Below are positions 17,591 through 26,091 of a DNA stretch of 64,000 nucleotides, piece after piece (position 1 is the first letter of the stretch; each line of letters starts with the position of its first letter). The stretch lies in the NCBI GenBank assembly GCA_020636645.1, contig JACJXO010000005.1:62001-126000 (forward strand). The letters run 5' to 3'. A program made the position numbers and the translations under genes. Source of the DNA: Chitinophagales bacterium (GTDB lineage: Bacteria; Bacteroidota; Bacteroidia; Chitinophagales; BACL12). Below the pieces are notes generated by a model. It was not told the DNA's origin. It searched no databases and saw only the letters and a program-made list of their open reading frames with translations.

Positions 17591-17908
17591 GATGCGAAAT
17601 TAGAAGAAAGAAGGGATTCTGCACCGGCAAACAGCAGAAGTGAATGTTAATACAACCGGTATTTCGTTCCGGAATTTCCTGCTATTTCTGTCTTGTTTCA
17701 GCCTTTGACAGCATCACTTATCAGTCAATAAGATGCAGTTATCAGATAATCAGGTCCTGTTTGGTCAGGAATGGGGAATTTCGAAAAGCTGCCATGCACA
17801 CACATTCGGCCGCTCTGCTATCCCTGCCTGAAGGTCTGCACGCATCATTACGCGATAGATGATAAATGTTGGCCTTGCTTCCGAAACGGTACCCTATTTT
17901 TACGCCCG
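17591..17908. other. 318-base gap between divergent genes
   Basis: It holds a TAATTTCG box (minus strand, 17602-17595) for the T9SS gene and a TATTTTTA box (17895-17902) for the GH57 gene. Apart from these I see no hairpin terminator, repeat or gene in it. Confidence 0.5.
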
Positions 17909-20320
17909 ATGAACAGATACGTTTGTATCCACGGGCATTTTTATCAACCCCCAAGGGAGAATGCCTGGCTGGAAGTGATCGAGCAGCAGGAGGGGGCAGC
18001 GCCCTACCACGACTGGAATGAAAGGATATCGGCAGAATGCTATGCGCCGAATGCGGCATCGAGAATACTCGACCAGGAAGACCGCATCATCCATATCGTC
18101 AACAACTACAGCAACATCAGCTTCAACTTCGGTCCGACGCTGCTGAGCTGGATGGAAAGACATGATCGTGATGCCTATGCCGGAATACTGGAAGCTGACC
18201 GCCTCAGTATGGAACGCTGTGGTCATGGCAATGCCCTGGCGCAGGTGTACAACCACATCATCATGCCATTGGCCACCACCCGCGATAAGGAAACGCAGAT
18301 CATCTGGGGGCTGGCAGATTTTGCATATCGTTTCAACAGAAAACCCGAAGGCATCTGGCTGGCAGAGACAGCTGTGGATCTGGAAACGCTGGACCTCTGT
18401 GCCAAACATGGCATTCAATTTACCATCCTCGCTCCGCGACAGATTGAAGCTGTCAGACTGCACAAAGGCGACAGCTGGACAGAAGTACATGAAGATTCAG
18501 TGGATACAGGCAGACCATATCTGGTGGAAACGCCATCGGGAAGAACCATCACGGTCTTTGTGTATCATGGAGAACTGAGCAGAGGTGTGGCTTTCAACGG
18601 ACTGCTCAATTCGGGACGGATGTTCGCTGACAGTATCCTGGCCGCGTTCCCGAAAGATCAGGAGACCCACCTGGTCAATCTGGCCACCGATGGAGAAAGC
18701 TACGGCCACCACCATCGCAACGGCGATATGGCCCTGGCCTCCTGCCTTGATTTTCTGGATCAGGAGGAAAAAGTGGAAGTGATCAACTATGCCACTTTCC
18801 TGGAGAAATATCCCGCTACGGCGTATGCCCGCATCCGTGAGAACTCCAGCTGGAGCTGTGTACACGGCATCGAACGCTGGCGAAGTAATTGCGGCTGTCA
18901 GGACGGGGCACATGCAGACTACCACCAGAAATGGCGCAAGCCGCTGCGTGATGCACTTGACTGGCTGAAAGCACTGGCAGATACCCTCTATGAAAAAGAA
19001 GTGGGCACCTACTGCCCGGATCCCTGGATGCTGCGCAATAAATACATCCGCGTCATTCTGAACAGAGACCAGCAGGAAGCAGATACCATGCTGGACGATT
19101 GTTTACCCGAAGAGGTGGACGAAAAGACCCGCGAGTTCATTATCCGGTTACTGGAGATGCAGCGCAATGCCATGCTCATGTTTACCAGCTGTGCCTGGTT
19201 CTTCGATGATGTATCACGCATTGAGACCTTACAGGTTTTGCAGTATGCTGACAGGGTCATACAGATAGCCGAAGGAGAGACCAAAAAAGAGATCCTGCAC
19301 GATTTTCTGAAGCGACTCAGCCAGGCTCCTGTAAATGCTCCGGGATGGGAAGATGCTGCTGAACTCTATGTCAGCAAGATCAGAAGCAAGCGCCTGGACC
19401 TTAACAGTGTGGCCATGCACTATGCTGCTGCCAGCCTGTTCGAACATAAGCCGGAGAAACTGCAGCTCTTTAACTATACCTACGAGAATATTTTTTTTGA
19501 ACGATTTGAATCAGCTTCTCACAAATTAAGTGTGGGGCACATCAGGGTGCGCAGCCGGGTGACCTTCTATGAACGTCCTTTCTATTTTGCAGCACTGCAT
19601 CTGGGTCAGCAGCATATAGTAGGACACTTTGCCAATGCCATGGACGTGGACGCTTTTGAGACCATGCACCTGGAGCTTCGGGATGCTTTCCGACAGCATG
19701 CTGTCAGCGATATGCTGCGCATCATGCAAAAGTATTTCGGTGAACACCGATTTTCCTTTGAAGACCTCTTTCGCGATGAGCAGCGTAAGGTATTGTCCAT
19801 GTTGATGGAGAATGACCTGGAACTGGCCAGGATCTCCTATAGGAAGATCTACGATCGCAGCTATGATCTGGTGAACAGGATGCGAAGTTCCGGCATGTCG
19901 ATTCCTGTTCTGCTGAAACGTAACATGGAGACGGTCATCAACAATGAGTTCATCCGTTTCTTCCAGGGCGATAACCGCTCTGTTGGACGACTTGACTTTC
20001 TGGCTGAAGAGACCACAAGATGGAAACTACAGCTGGAAAAAGGTCTCATTGCCAATGCCGCCGGCGACTGGCTGGACAGGGTGTTTGCAGATCTGAGTGA
20101 ACGACCCTATGACATGGACATCCTGGATCTTATCAGCAAGGTCATGCTGCGTTTGCACGATGTAGAGGTGCGCCCCGGGTTGTTCCGTGCCCAGAACCGC
20201 TGCTTCATCTTTGGAAAGGCATATCTGAACAAGACCACCAGCGATCTGAGTGAAGAGGCCTTCCTGCGCTGGCAGATCAGGTTCAAGGGACTGGCTGCAC
20301 AACTGGGTTTGGCGTTTTAA
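17909..20320 (+). CDS. Glycoside hydrolase family 57 / DUF3536 protein
   Basis: An 803-residue protein with an N-terminal GH57 barrel beginning YVCIHGHFYQPPRENAW (residues 3-19) and a later GIWLAETAVDLETLDLC segment, where GH57 enzymes carry a catalytic-region Glu. A NLATDGESYGHHHRNGD segment may provide the second acid. The C-terminal half matches the DUF3536 pattern (helical, ending in a RWQIRFKGLAAQLG segment). GH57 enzymes act on alpha-glucans (amylases, branching enzymes, 4-alpha-glucanotransferases); the substrate here is not known. No signal peptide, so probably cytoplasmic. The ATG at 17909 is chosen over upstream in-frame starts because of the conserved HGHFYQPP opening and the TATTTTTA box before it. 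No glycogen gene is adjacent. Confidence 0.88.
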   Translation: MNRYVCIHGHFYQPPRENAWLEVIEQQEGAAPYHDWNERISAECYAPNAASRILDQEDRIIHIVNNYSNISFNFGPTLLSWMERHDRDAYAGILEADRLSMERCGHGNALAQVYNHIIMPLATTRDKETQIIWGLADFAYRFNRKPEGIWLAETAVDLETLDLCAKHGIQFTILAPRQIEAVRLHKGDSWTEVHEDSVDTGRPYLVETPSGRTITVFVYHGELSRGVAFNGLLNSGRMFADSILAAFPKDQETHLVNLATDGESYGHHHRNGDMALASCLDFLDQEEKVEVINYATFLEKYPATAYARIRENSSWSCVHGIERWRSNCGCQDGAHADYHQKWRKPLRDALDWLKALADTLYEKEVGTYCPDPWMLRNKYIRVILNRDQQEADTMLDDCLPEEVDEKTREFIIRLLEMQRNAMLMFTSCAWFFDDVSRIETLQVLQYADRVIQIAEGETKKEILHDFLKRLSQAPVNAPGWEDAAELYVSKIRSKRLDLNSVAMHYAAASLFEHKPEKLQLFNYTYENIFFERFESASHKLSVGHIRVRSRVTFYERPFYFAALHLGQQHIVGHFANAMDVDAFETMHLELRDAFRQHAVSDMLRIMQKYFGEHRFSFEDLFRDEQRKVLSMLMENDLELARISYRKIYDRSYDLVNRMRSSGMSIPVLLKRNMETVINNEFIRFFQGDNRSVGRLDFLAEETTRWKLQLEKGLIANAAGDWLDRVFADLSERPYDMDILDLISKVMLRLHDVEVRPGLFRAQNRCFIFGKAYLNKTTSDLSEEAFLRWQIRFKGLAAQLGLAF

Positions 20321-20559
20321 ACAAGTCTGAAGGTATCTGTTGATGTCAGCATCATATCAGCTGCCTGACGCCGGAACCTGTATTTCTACGGTCTTGTGCG
20401 AACGAATATTCTGAACGAAGCCTGACATGACCAACGATGAGATCTATCGTCTTGTCATTGCAGAATCGGTAGCGGGGTCTTTACAACAGTGCGCTGGGTT
20501 GCTCGGGGTCATTCGATCATTGCCTGCTGACAAATTTTTACCTGATCTTCCCAATAACC
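20321..20559. other. Non-coding gap before the CATTTCCTCA tract
   Basis: An open frame begins at 20427 (TNDEIYRLVIAESVAG...) but runs into the low-complexity tract after about 40 residues, so it is either a broken small gene or chance. No terminator hairpin was found after the GH57 gene. Confidence 0.4.
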
Positions 20560-20706
20560 ACATTTCCTCATTCCCTCATTTTCACATTTCCTCATTTTCA
20601 CATTTCTACATTCCCTCATTTTCCGATTTTCACATTTCCTCATTTCTACATTCCCTCATTTCCCCATTCCCACATTTCCTCATTTTCACATTTCCCCATT
20701 CCCTCA
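20560..20706 (-). repeat. Low-complexity tract of GAATGAGGAAATGTG words after the hydrolase gene
   Basis: About 147 bases of variations on CATTTCCTCATT and CATTTTCACATT (plus strand); on the sense strand of the hydrolase gene these are GGAAATGAGG and GAAAATGTG words. The TGA stop codon at 20706-20704 is the first TGA of the pattern. Confidence 0.9.
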
Positions 20707-21894
20707 TTCCTTCAAACTATCAAACCATCCCCGGCAATAGATGAAACTGGGTTCTGCACATCCTTCATGGCCCAGCGTAGGGTTGGTTTCCCAGAGTGAT
20801 ACGGAAGTTGCGCCTGCAGCATCAAATACTTCTTTAGCTACCACGCTGTTCTGACTGGTTACCAGTTCGTCGCCGGAGCAATAGAACAGGATCATAGGAG
20901 CCTGTGGTACCCAGTCGTAGATCAGGTCATTATCTGCAAGAGCTATCCGGAATGGATTGGATGAATTGTTCAGAAAATCGTCCAGCACTTCCGGCCTGAT
21001 GATCTCTTTAGGAACATCCGGCATGACCCCGTCAATTTCTCCACCAGCATGTTGCCCGTCAAACAAAGGAGGCAACAGTGTGTCGTAAGGTGCTTTCAGA
21101 AAATCGCTGTATTGATCATACATGTCATACACCTCATTGTATGCAAACATCAGATAGGGCAGGTAATAGGGGGCGGAATAGGGCTCGTCACTCACCACCA
21201 GTTCTGTCTGGGCGCCGCTGATGTCATACGGCCCACTCATGGGTGCGGAAGCGGTCAGGGTGAATTCATCTGTGTGGTATAACTCCAGTTCGCGGGCAGC
21301 GGCCATGGTGGCATGTCCGCCTTGTGAATAGCCGAATAAGAAGGTCTGGTCGTTCAGGTGAATGTCTTGTTCATCACAAACCTGTCTGGTGGCCCGGAGC
21401 ATATCTACCGTAGCAGTTGCTTCGCTTTTGGCATGGCAATAGGGATGCAGACCTTCGCCCAGTCCGAGACCCAGGTAATCAGGCATACAGACCACATAAC
21501 CTCCGGGTGCAAATACAATGCCCAGAAATAACTCTCCTCCTTCAAAGGAAGGCACTTCGTACCGCTCGGTGATGGTGCCATGCTGGTAAGAACAAAGCGG
21601 AAAAGATACAGTGGTATCCATCGGCAGAATGACAGCACCTGAGGCTGTGGTCTCTTCTCCGAAAGGATCCACCGTGATGTAAGTGATGCGATATATTCGG
21701 ATGGGATAATCCACCGGATAAATAGCCAGGAATTCATCGTATCCGGTAATGATAGAGTCTGCTTCTGCTATACTGTATTCTTGCAGTAATTCGCAGCTTA
21801 ATAATTTACCTCGTTCTGTCTGAACCGATAGTGGATTGTCGGCCTTACAACCAAGTAAAAAAAGTCCTGCGGATAGTATGATCAGGTATCGCAT
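20704..21894 (-). CDS. Lipoprotein alpha/beta hydrolase (secretory lipase-like)
   Basis: A 396-residue protein with a lipobox-like N-terminus (LSAGLFLLGCKADN, Cys16), so a lipoprotein likely anchored on the outer membrane or in the periplasm. The hydrolase core shows the nucleophile elbow FGYSQGGHAT (Ser in G-x-S-x-G), a preceding strand with VCMPDYLGLGLG, and late acid and His candidates in FYCSGDELV and TLGHEGCAEP. The overall pattern resembles secretory lipases/LIP-type serine hydrolases; substrate is unknown. The stop codon lies at the very edge of a low-complexity repeat tract. The gene diverges from clpB across 188 bases. Confidence 0.85.
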   Translation of the reverse strand: MRYLIILSAGLFLLGCKADNPLSVQTERGKLLSCELLQEYSIAEADSIITGYDEFLAIYPVDYPIRIYRITYITVDPFGEETTASGAVILPMDTTVSFPLCSYQHGTITERYEVPSFEGGELFLGIVFAPGGYVVCMPDYLGLGLGEGLHPYCHAKSEATATVDMLRATRQVCDEQDIHLNDQTFLFGYSQGGHATMAAARELELYHTDEFTLTASAPMSGPYDISGAQTELVVSDEPYSAPYYLPYLMFAYNEVYDMYDQYSDFLKAPYDTLLPPLFDGQHAGGEIDGVMPDVPKEIIRPEVLDDFLNNSSNPFRIALADNDLIYDWVPQAPMILFYCSGDELVTSQNSVVAKEVFDAAGATSVSLWETNPTLGHEGCAEPSFIYCRGWFDSLKE

Positions 21895-22082
21895 AGGTAG
21901 TTGGTTGGATTAAAAGTAGGCACTTTACCTGACTCATGCTGTTGTTCATCCGGTCCTTTTGGCAGATTATATTCTTTTTACATGCCATTTTGATGGTACT
22001 CCACCAGTGTAATCAGACAGCTTGTCATTGTTGTAGATCAGGAATCTTTTTTGATGCGGGCATAGCAGGCAAATCAACGATC

Positions 22083-24698
22083 ATGAACTTATCGAATTAT
22101 ACCATTAAATCACAGGAGGCCATCCAGGCTGCGCAGTCGCTGGCCATGCAGATGGACCACCAGCAGATGACCAATGAGCACCTGCTTAAAGCTCTGTTGT
22201 CTCTGGATGAAGAGGTCATTTCCTTCCTGTTGAAAAAACTGAATGTGAACCTTTCGCATCTGCAGTCCAGACTGGATGCGCAACTGGAAGCTCTGCCCGG
22301 ATCTGGCGCAGGTCAGGGTGGTCAGTACCTCTCTCGTGAAATGAATATGTCGCTGGCCAAAGCAGCCACATTCCTGAAAGAATTCAATGATGAATTTATC
22401 TCGGTGGAACACCTCCTGTTGGGCATTCTGGTTTCCGGAGATGGTGTGAGTAAACTATTGAAGGAACAAGGTGTGAATGAAAAGGACCTGAAAGCAGCCA
22501 TTAAAGATCTGCGCAAAGGTTCAACTGTGAATACCGCATCGGCAGAAGGACAGTACAATGCCCTTGAAAAATATGCCATCAACCTGAACGAAAGAGCAGG
22601 CTCCGGAAAACTGGATCCGGTAATCGGACGTGATGAAGAGATCAGACGGGTGCTGCATATCCTCTCACGGCGCACCAAGAACAATCCTATTCTGGTGGGT
22701 GATCCGGGTGTGGGTAAGACCGCCATCGCCGAAGGCATAGCGCACCGTATCGTGAACGGTGATGTGCCCGAGAACCTGAAAAGCAAGACCATCTTTTCCC
22801 TCGACATGGGAGCTCTCATTGCCGGCGCCAAATACAAGGGCGAATTTGAAGAAAGACTGAAAGCGGTGATCAAGGAAGTGGTACAAAGTGAAGGCCAGAT
22901 CATACTCTTTATAGACGAGATACATACCCTTGTGGGTGCCGGAGGCGGTGAAGGAGCCATGGACGCAGCCAATATCCTCAAACCGGCATTGGCAAGGGGA
23001 GAACTGCGCAGTATTGGCGCCACCACCCTGAACGAATACCAGAAATATTTTGAAAAAGATAAAGCCCTGGAGAGGCGTTTCCAGAAGGTTATGGTGGATG
23101 AACCATCTGTAGAGGATGCGGTGAGTATTTTACGCGGACTTAAAGAACGCTATGAAAACCACCACAAGGTGCGCATCAAGGATGAGGCCATCATCGCATC
23201 TGTTGAGTTGAGTTACCGATATATCTCAGACCGTATGCTGCCCGATAAGGCCATAGACCTGATGGACGAAGCTGCTGCCAAACTCCGGCTGGAAATGGAC
23301 TCTGTACCGGAAGAGCTGGATGAAATAGAACGTCGCATTCGCCAGCTGGAAATAGAACGGGAGGCCATCAAACGGGAGAACGATGAAAAGAAACTGGAAG
23401 ACCTGGGTAAGGAGATCGCTGACCTCTCTGAAGACCGCAATGCGCTGAAAGCCCGGTGGCAGGAAGAAAAAGGTTTGGTTGATCAGCTGCAGGCAAAAAA
23501 GGTGGACATTGAACAGTTCAAATTGCAGGCCGAGCAGGCAGAACGGGAAGGTGATTACGGCCGGGTGGCAGAACTGCGTTATGGCAAGATAAAGGAAGCA
23601 GAAAAGTCCATTGAAGAATTGCAGAAACAGATCGAAGATATGGACAGCAGCCACCGCCTGATGAAAGAGGAAGTGGATGCCGAAGACATTGCTGATATTG
23701 TTTCGCGGTGGACCGGTATTCCTGTCAGTAAAATGATGGAAAGTGAGAAGATGAAACTACTGCGGCTGGAAGACGAACTCCACAAAAGGGTGGTAGGGCA
23801 AGATGAAGCCATCGTGGCTGTAGCGGATGCCATTCGACGCTCACGTGCCGGACTGGCAGATGCGAAGAAGCCCATTGGCTCCTTCATTTTCCTGGGAACC
23901 ACAGGTGTGGGAAAAACAGAACTGGCAAAGGCCATCAGCGAATTTCTGTTTGATGATGAACAGGCCATGACCCGCATTGACATGAGTGAATACCAGGAGC
24001 GCCACAGTGTGAGCAGGCTTATTGGTGCGCCTCCGGGTTATGTGGGCTATGATGAAGGCGGACAGCTGACCGAAGCCGTGCGCAGGAAACCATATAGTGT
24101 GGTGCTGCTGGATGAGATCGAAAAAGCACACCCGGATGTATTCAACATATTGCTGCAGGTGCTGGATGACGGGCGGCTTACTGACAACAAAGGTCGCACG
24201 GTCGATTTCCGGAATACCATCATCATCATGACCAGCAACATCGGTTCACACATCATCCAGGAGAAATTCGAAGGGGTGACAGAAGAGAACCTGCTGGCTG
24301 CAACCGAGGTGGCAAGACTGGAGGTCATGGAATTGCTGCGCAGAACCATCCGTCCGGAATTCCTGAACAGGATCGATGAGATCATCATGTTCAAGCCGCT
24401 CATGCGCTCAGAGATCAGGGGCATCGTATCCATACAGCTCGGGCTGTTGCAAGGTCATCTTGATGAGTTGGGGGTACACATGCGGTTTACCGAACACCTG
24501 GTTGACTGGCTGGCAGCAGAAGGATTTGATCCGCAATTCGGAGCCAGACCTTTAAAGCGAGTGATCCAGAAAGAGATCGTGAACACCTTATCCAAACGGA
24601 TACTGGCTGGTGAGGTGCATAAGGAGCAAATGCTGGTGGCAGACGTGGTAAAAGATGAGGTGGTCTTCTTCAATGAAGCCGATGAGATAGCTGCCTGA
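22083..24698 (+). CDS. clpB: ATP-dependent chaperone ClpB
   Basis: An 871-residue ClpB disaggregase. The N-terminal Clp repeat domain opens with NLSNYTIKSQEAIQAAQSLA. NBD1 has Walker A GDPGVGKT (about 206-213) and IILFIDEIHTLVGAG. A long coiled-coil M-domain covers about 400-530, and NBD2 has Walker A GTTGVGKT (about 605-612), LLDEIEKAHPDVFN and a normal C-terminus. It is a cytoplasmic hexamer that works with DnaK to resolve aggregates. The frame is open upstream to 21936, but the ATG at 22083 gives the conserved N-terminus and usual length. No obvious CIRCE or sigma-32 site was recognised in the 188-base upstream gap. Confidence 0.97.
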   Translation: MNLSNYTIKSQEAIQAAQSLAMQMDHQQMTNEHLLKALLSLDEEVISFLLKKLNVNLSHLQSRLDAQLEALPGSGAGQGGQYLSREMNMSLAKAATFLKEFNDEFISVEHLLLGILVSGDGVSKLLKEQGVNEKDLKAAIKDLRKGSTVNTASAEGQYNALEKYAINLNERAGSGKLDPVIGRDEEIRRVLHILSRRTKNNPILVGDPGVGKTAIAEGIAHRIVNGDVPENLKSKTIFSLDMGALIAGAKYKGEFEERLKAVIKEVVQSEGQIILFIDEIHTLVGAGGGEGAMDAANILKPALARGELRSIGATTLNEYQKYFEKDKALERRFQKVMVDEPSVEDAVSILRGLKERYENHHKVRIKDEAIIASVELSYRYISDRMLPDKAIDLMDEAAAKLRLEMDSVPEELDEIERRIRQLEIEREAIKRENDEKKLEDLGKEIADLSEDRNALKARWQEEKGLVDQLQAKKVDIEQFKLQAEQAEREGDYGRVAELRYGKIKEAEKSIEELQKQIEDMDSSHRLMKEEVDAEDIADIVSRWTGIPVSKMMESEKMKLLRLEDELHKRVVGQDEAIVAVADAIRRSRAGLADAKKPIGSFIFLGTTGVGKTELAKAISEFLFDDEQAMTRIDMSEYQERHSVSRLIGAPPGYVGYDEGGQLTEAVRRKPYSVVLLDEIEKAHPDVFNILLQVLDDGRLTDNKGRTVDFRNTIIIMTSNIGSHIIQEKFEGVTEENLLAATEVARLEVMELLRRTIRPEFLNRIDEIIMFKPLMRSEIRGIVSIQLGLLQGHLDELGVHMRFTEHLVDWLAAEGFDPQFGARPLKRVIQKEIVNTLSKRILAGEVHKEQMLVADVVKDEVVFFNEADEIAA

Positions 24699-24759
24699 AC
24701 AGGGTAAGCAAGATCATAGAATAGAAGCAATAAAATTTTTGTCTTCTATTTTTGGCCAT

Positions 24760-25431
24760 GTGGATCTGCATCTTCTAAATCAGCATTGGACCCTGCTCCC
24801 TGAAAAGGCCATCCTGTGGAAGAACGCTTCAACTTTGTTGCTGAGTGATCTGCACCTGGCAAAGGACAGTCATTTCAGAAAGCATGGGTTTGCCGTGCCA
24901 CCACAAATGAGTGGCCAGACTCTTAGCAGACTGAGCACTTTGCTTGATACACTGAAACCTGAGCGATTGCTGTTGCTGGGCGATCTGTTTCACAGCGAGG
25001 CCAACAGCGGGCTCGACCTGTTCAGCAAATGGAGACAGGATTTCAGATCACTTTCCATGGTCCTGGTGGCAGGCAACCACGACATTCTGGACAGGCAGTG
25101 GTACCATGATCAGCACCTGGAAGTACATGATGTACTCCAGGAAGGTCCGTTCACCTTTCAGCATGAGCCGCAGGAGGATGCAGCTTCGTATCAGGTTTGC
25201 GGCCATCTGCATCCTGCGGTTCGCATTTCAGGAAACGCCAGGCAAAGCCTGCGCTTTCCCTGTTTCTGGATCGGGCAACACCAAACTGTTCTTCCTTCCT
25301 TTGGTGAGTTTACCGGCAGCAAGACCATCCGGTTTAAAAAAGCAGACAGGGTAGTGGCTATAGCAGAGGGAGAGCTGTTTCTGGTAAATGGAGGCCTTAA
25401 TTCAGCGAAGGGTCTTCCGGGTAGTGAATGA
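24760..25431 (+). CDS. pdeM: Ligase-associated DNA damage response endonuclease PdeM
   Basis: A metallophosphoesterase of about 223 residues. The dimetal motifs are in order: LLLSDLHLAKDSHF (D-x-H), LLLGDLFHS (GD), VAGNHD (GNHD) and CGHLHP (GH-x-H). The arrangement and the opening LNQHWTLLPEKAILW match PdeM, usually encoded with a DNA ligase, a Lhr-like helicase and an exonuclease; none of these is adjacent here. The GTG at 24760 fits the family N-terminus and a TATTTTTG box just upstream, but a TTG start at 24739 in the same frame is possible. It follows clpB and overlaps the YqgE gene tail to tail by 35 bases. Confidence 0.85.
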   Translation: MDLHLLNQHWTLLPEKAILWKNASTLLLSDLHLAKDSHFRKHGFAVPPQMSGQTLSRLSTLLDTLKPERLLLLGDLFHSEANSGLDLFSKWRQDFRSLSMVLVAGNHDILDRQWYHDQHLEVHDVLQEGPFTFQHEPQEDAASYQVCGHLHPAVRISGNARQSLRFPCFWIGQHQTVLPSFGEFTGSKTIRFKKADRVVAIAEGELFLVNGGLNSAKGLPGSE

Positions 25432-25963
25432 CCTCTGCATACCTGCCGCCTTTGTCTTGCAGGATCTTACTCCACAGTGATGCTTCCGGAATACCAAATA
25501 CATACTGTCCCTTTCCGGAAGCCGTAAGCCAGCTGTTTTCTTTCAGCTCATCACCCAGTTGCCCCGGGCTCCAGCCGCTGTAACCCAGAAAGAATTTGAT
25601 CTGCTTTGGATCCAGTATTCCCAGTTTCAGCTGTTCTGTGATCTGCTCGAAATTGCCACCCCAGTAAATGTTGTCCATGATATGAAGACTGTCTTCCACT
25701 GCAGATCCGTAGGTATGCAGGTAGTGCATGGTATCCTGTGCTACGGGGCCACCATAAAATAATTCACTGTCAACCATGTCCATGTCAACCAGCGTATCGC
25801 ATACCTTCATGCCAAGTGGTCTGTTCAGCACAAAACCCACAGTTCCGTCGTCATCAGAATGTTCACACAACAACACCACCGTGCGCTTGAAGTGCGGATC
25901 AGCCATGAACGGTTCAGACAAGAGGATCAGTCCCGGAGCGGGTATAATGGCAGTTTCTGTCAT
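25397..25963 (-). CDS. YqgE/AlgH family protein (UPF0301)
   Basis: A 188-residue protein with the family opening PAPGLILLSEPFMADPHFKRTVVLLCEH and the GFVLNRPLG motif, then YGGPV and FLGYSGWSPGQLGDEL, all highly typical. The biochemical role of the family is not established; it is often near Holliday-junction resolvase or regulator genes in other phyla, but not here. Length is normal. The last 35 bases overlap pdeM on the opposite strand. The start is the first ATG with the usual N-terminus. Confidence 0.93.
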   Translation of the reverse strand: MTETAIIPAPGLILLSEPFMADPHFKRTVVLLCEHSDDDGTVGFVLNRPLGMKVCDTLVDMDMVDSELFYGGPVAQDTMHYLHTYGSAVEDSLHIMDNIYWGGNFEQITEQLKLGILDPKQIKFFLGYSGWSPGQLGDELKENSWLTASGKGQYVFGIPEASLWSKILQDKGGRYAEVIHYPEDPSLN

Positions 25964-26068
25964 AGAACGAAAGTAAGATTTCCTGAAAAATGGGGTACAT
26001 CTTTTCCACCAGATATTACCGGAATGTGAATTCAGGTCTGGTGGTTTGTGCCACCACCCGCTCTGGCC

Positions 26069-26076
26069 TACCTTTA
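26069..26076 (+). promoter_or_regulatory. -7 promoter-like box TACCTTTA
   Basis: Close to TAnnTTTG and 15 bases before the ATG at 26092; supports that start over the more upstream in-frame starts. Confidence 0.45.
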
Positions 26077-26091
26077 CACAAAATATTGAAC

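Noticed and set aside
17642..17862. Short frame upstream of the GH57 gene
   Set aside because: Cys/Ser-rich with no motif; lies in a regulatory gap between divergent genes.
20427..20744. Open frame of 105 codons beginning TNDEIYRLVIAES
   Set aside because: After about 40 residues it is a His/Ser/Phe-rich translation of the low-complexity tract and it overlaps the end of the hydrolase gene; at most a remnant.
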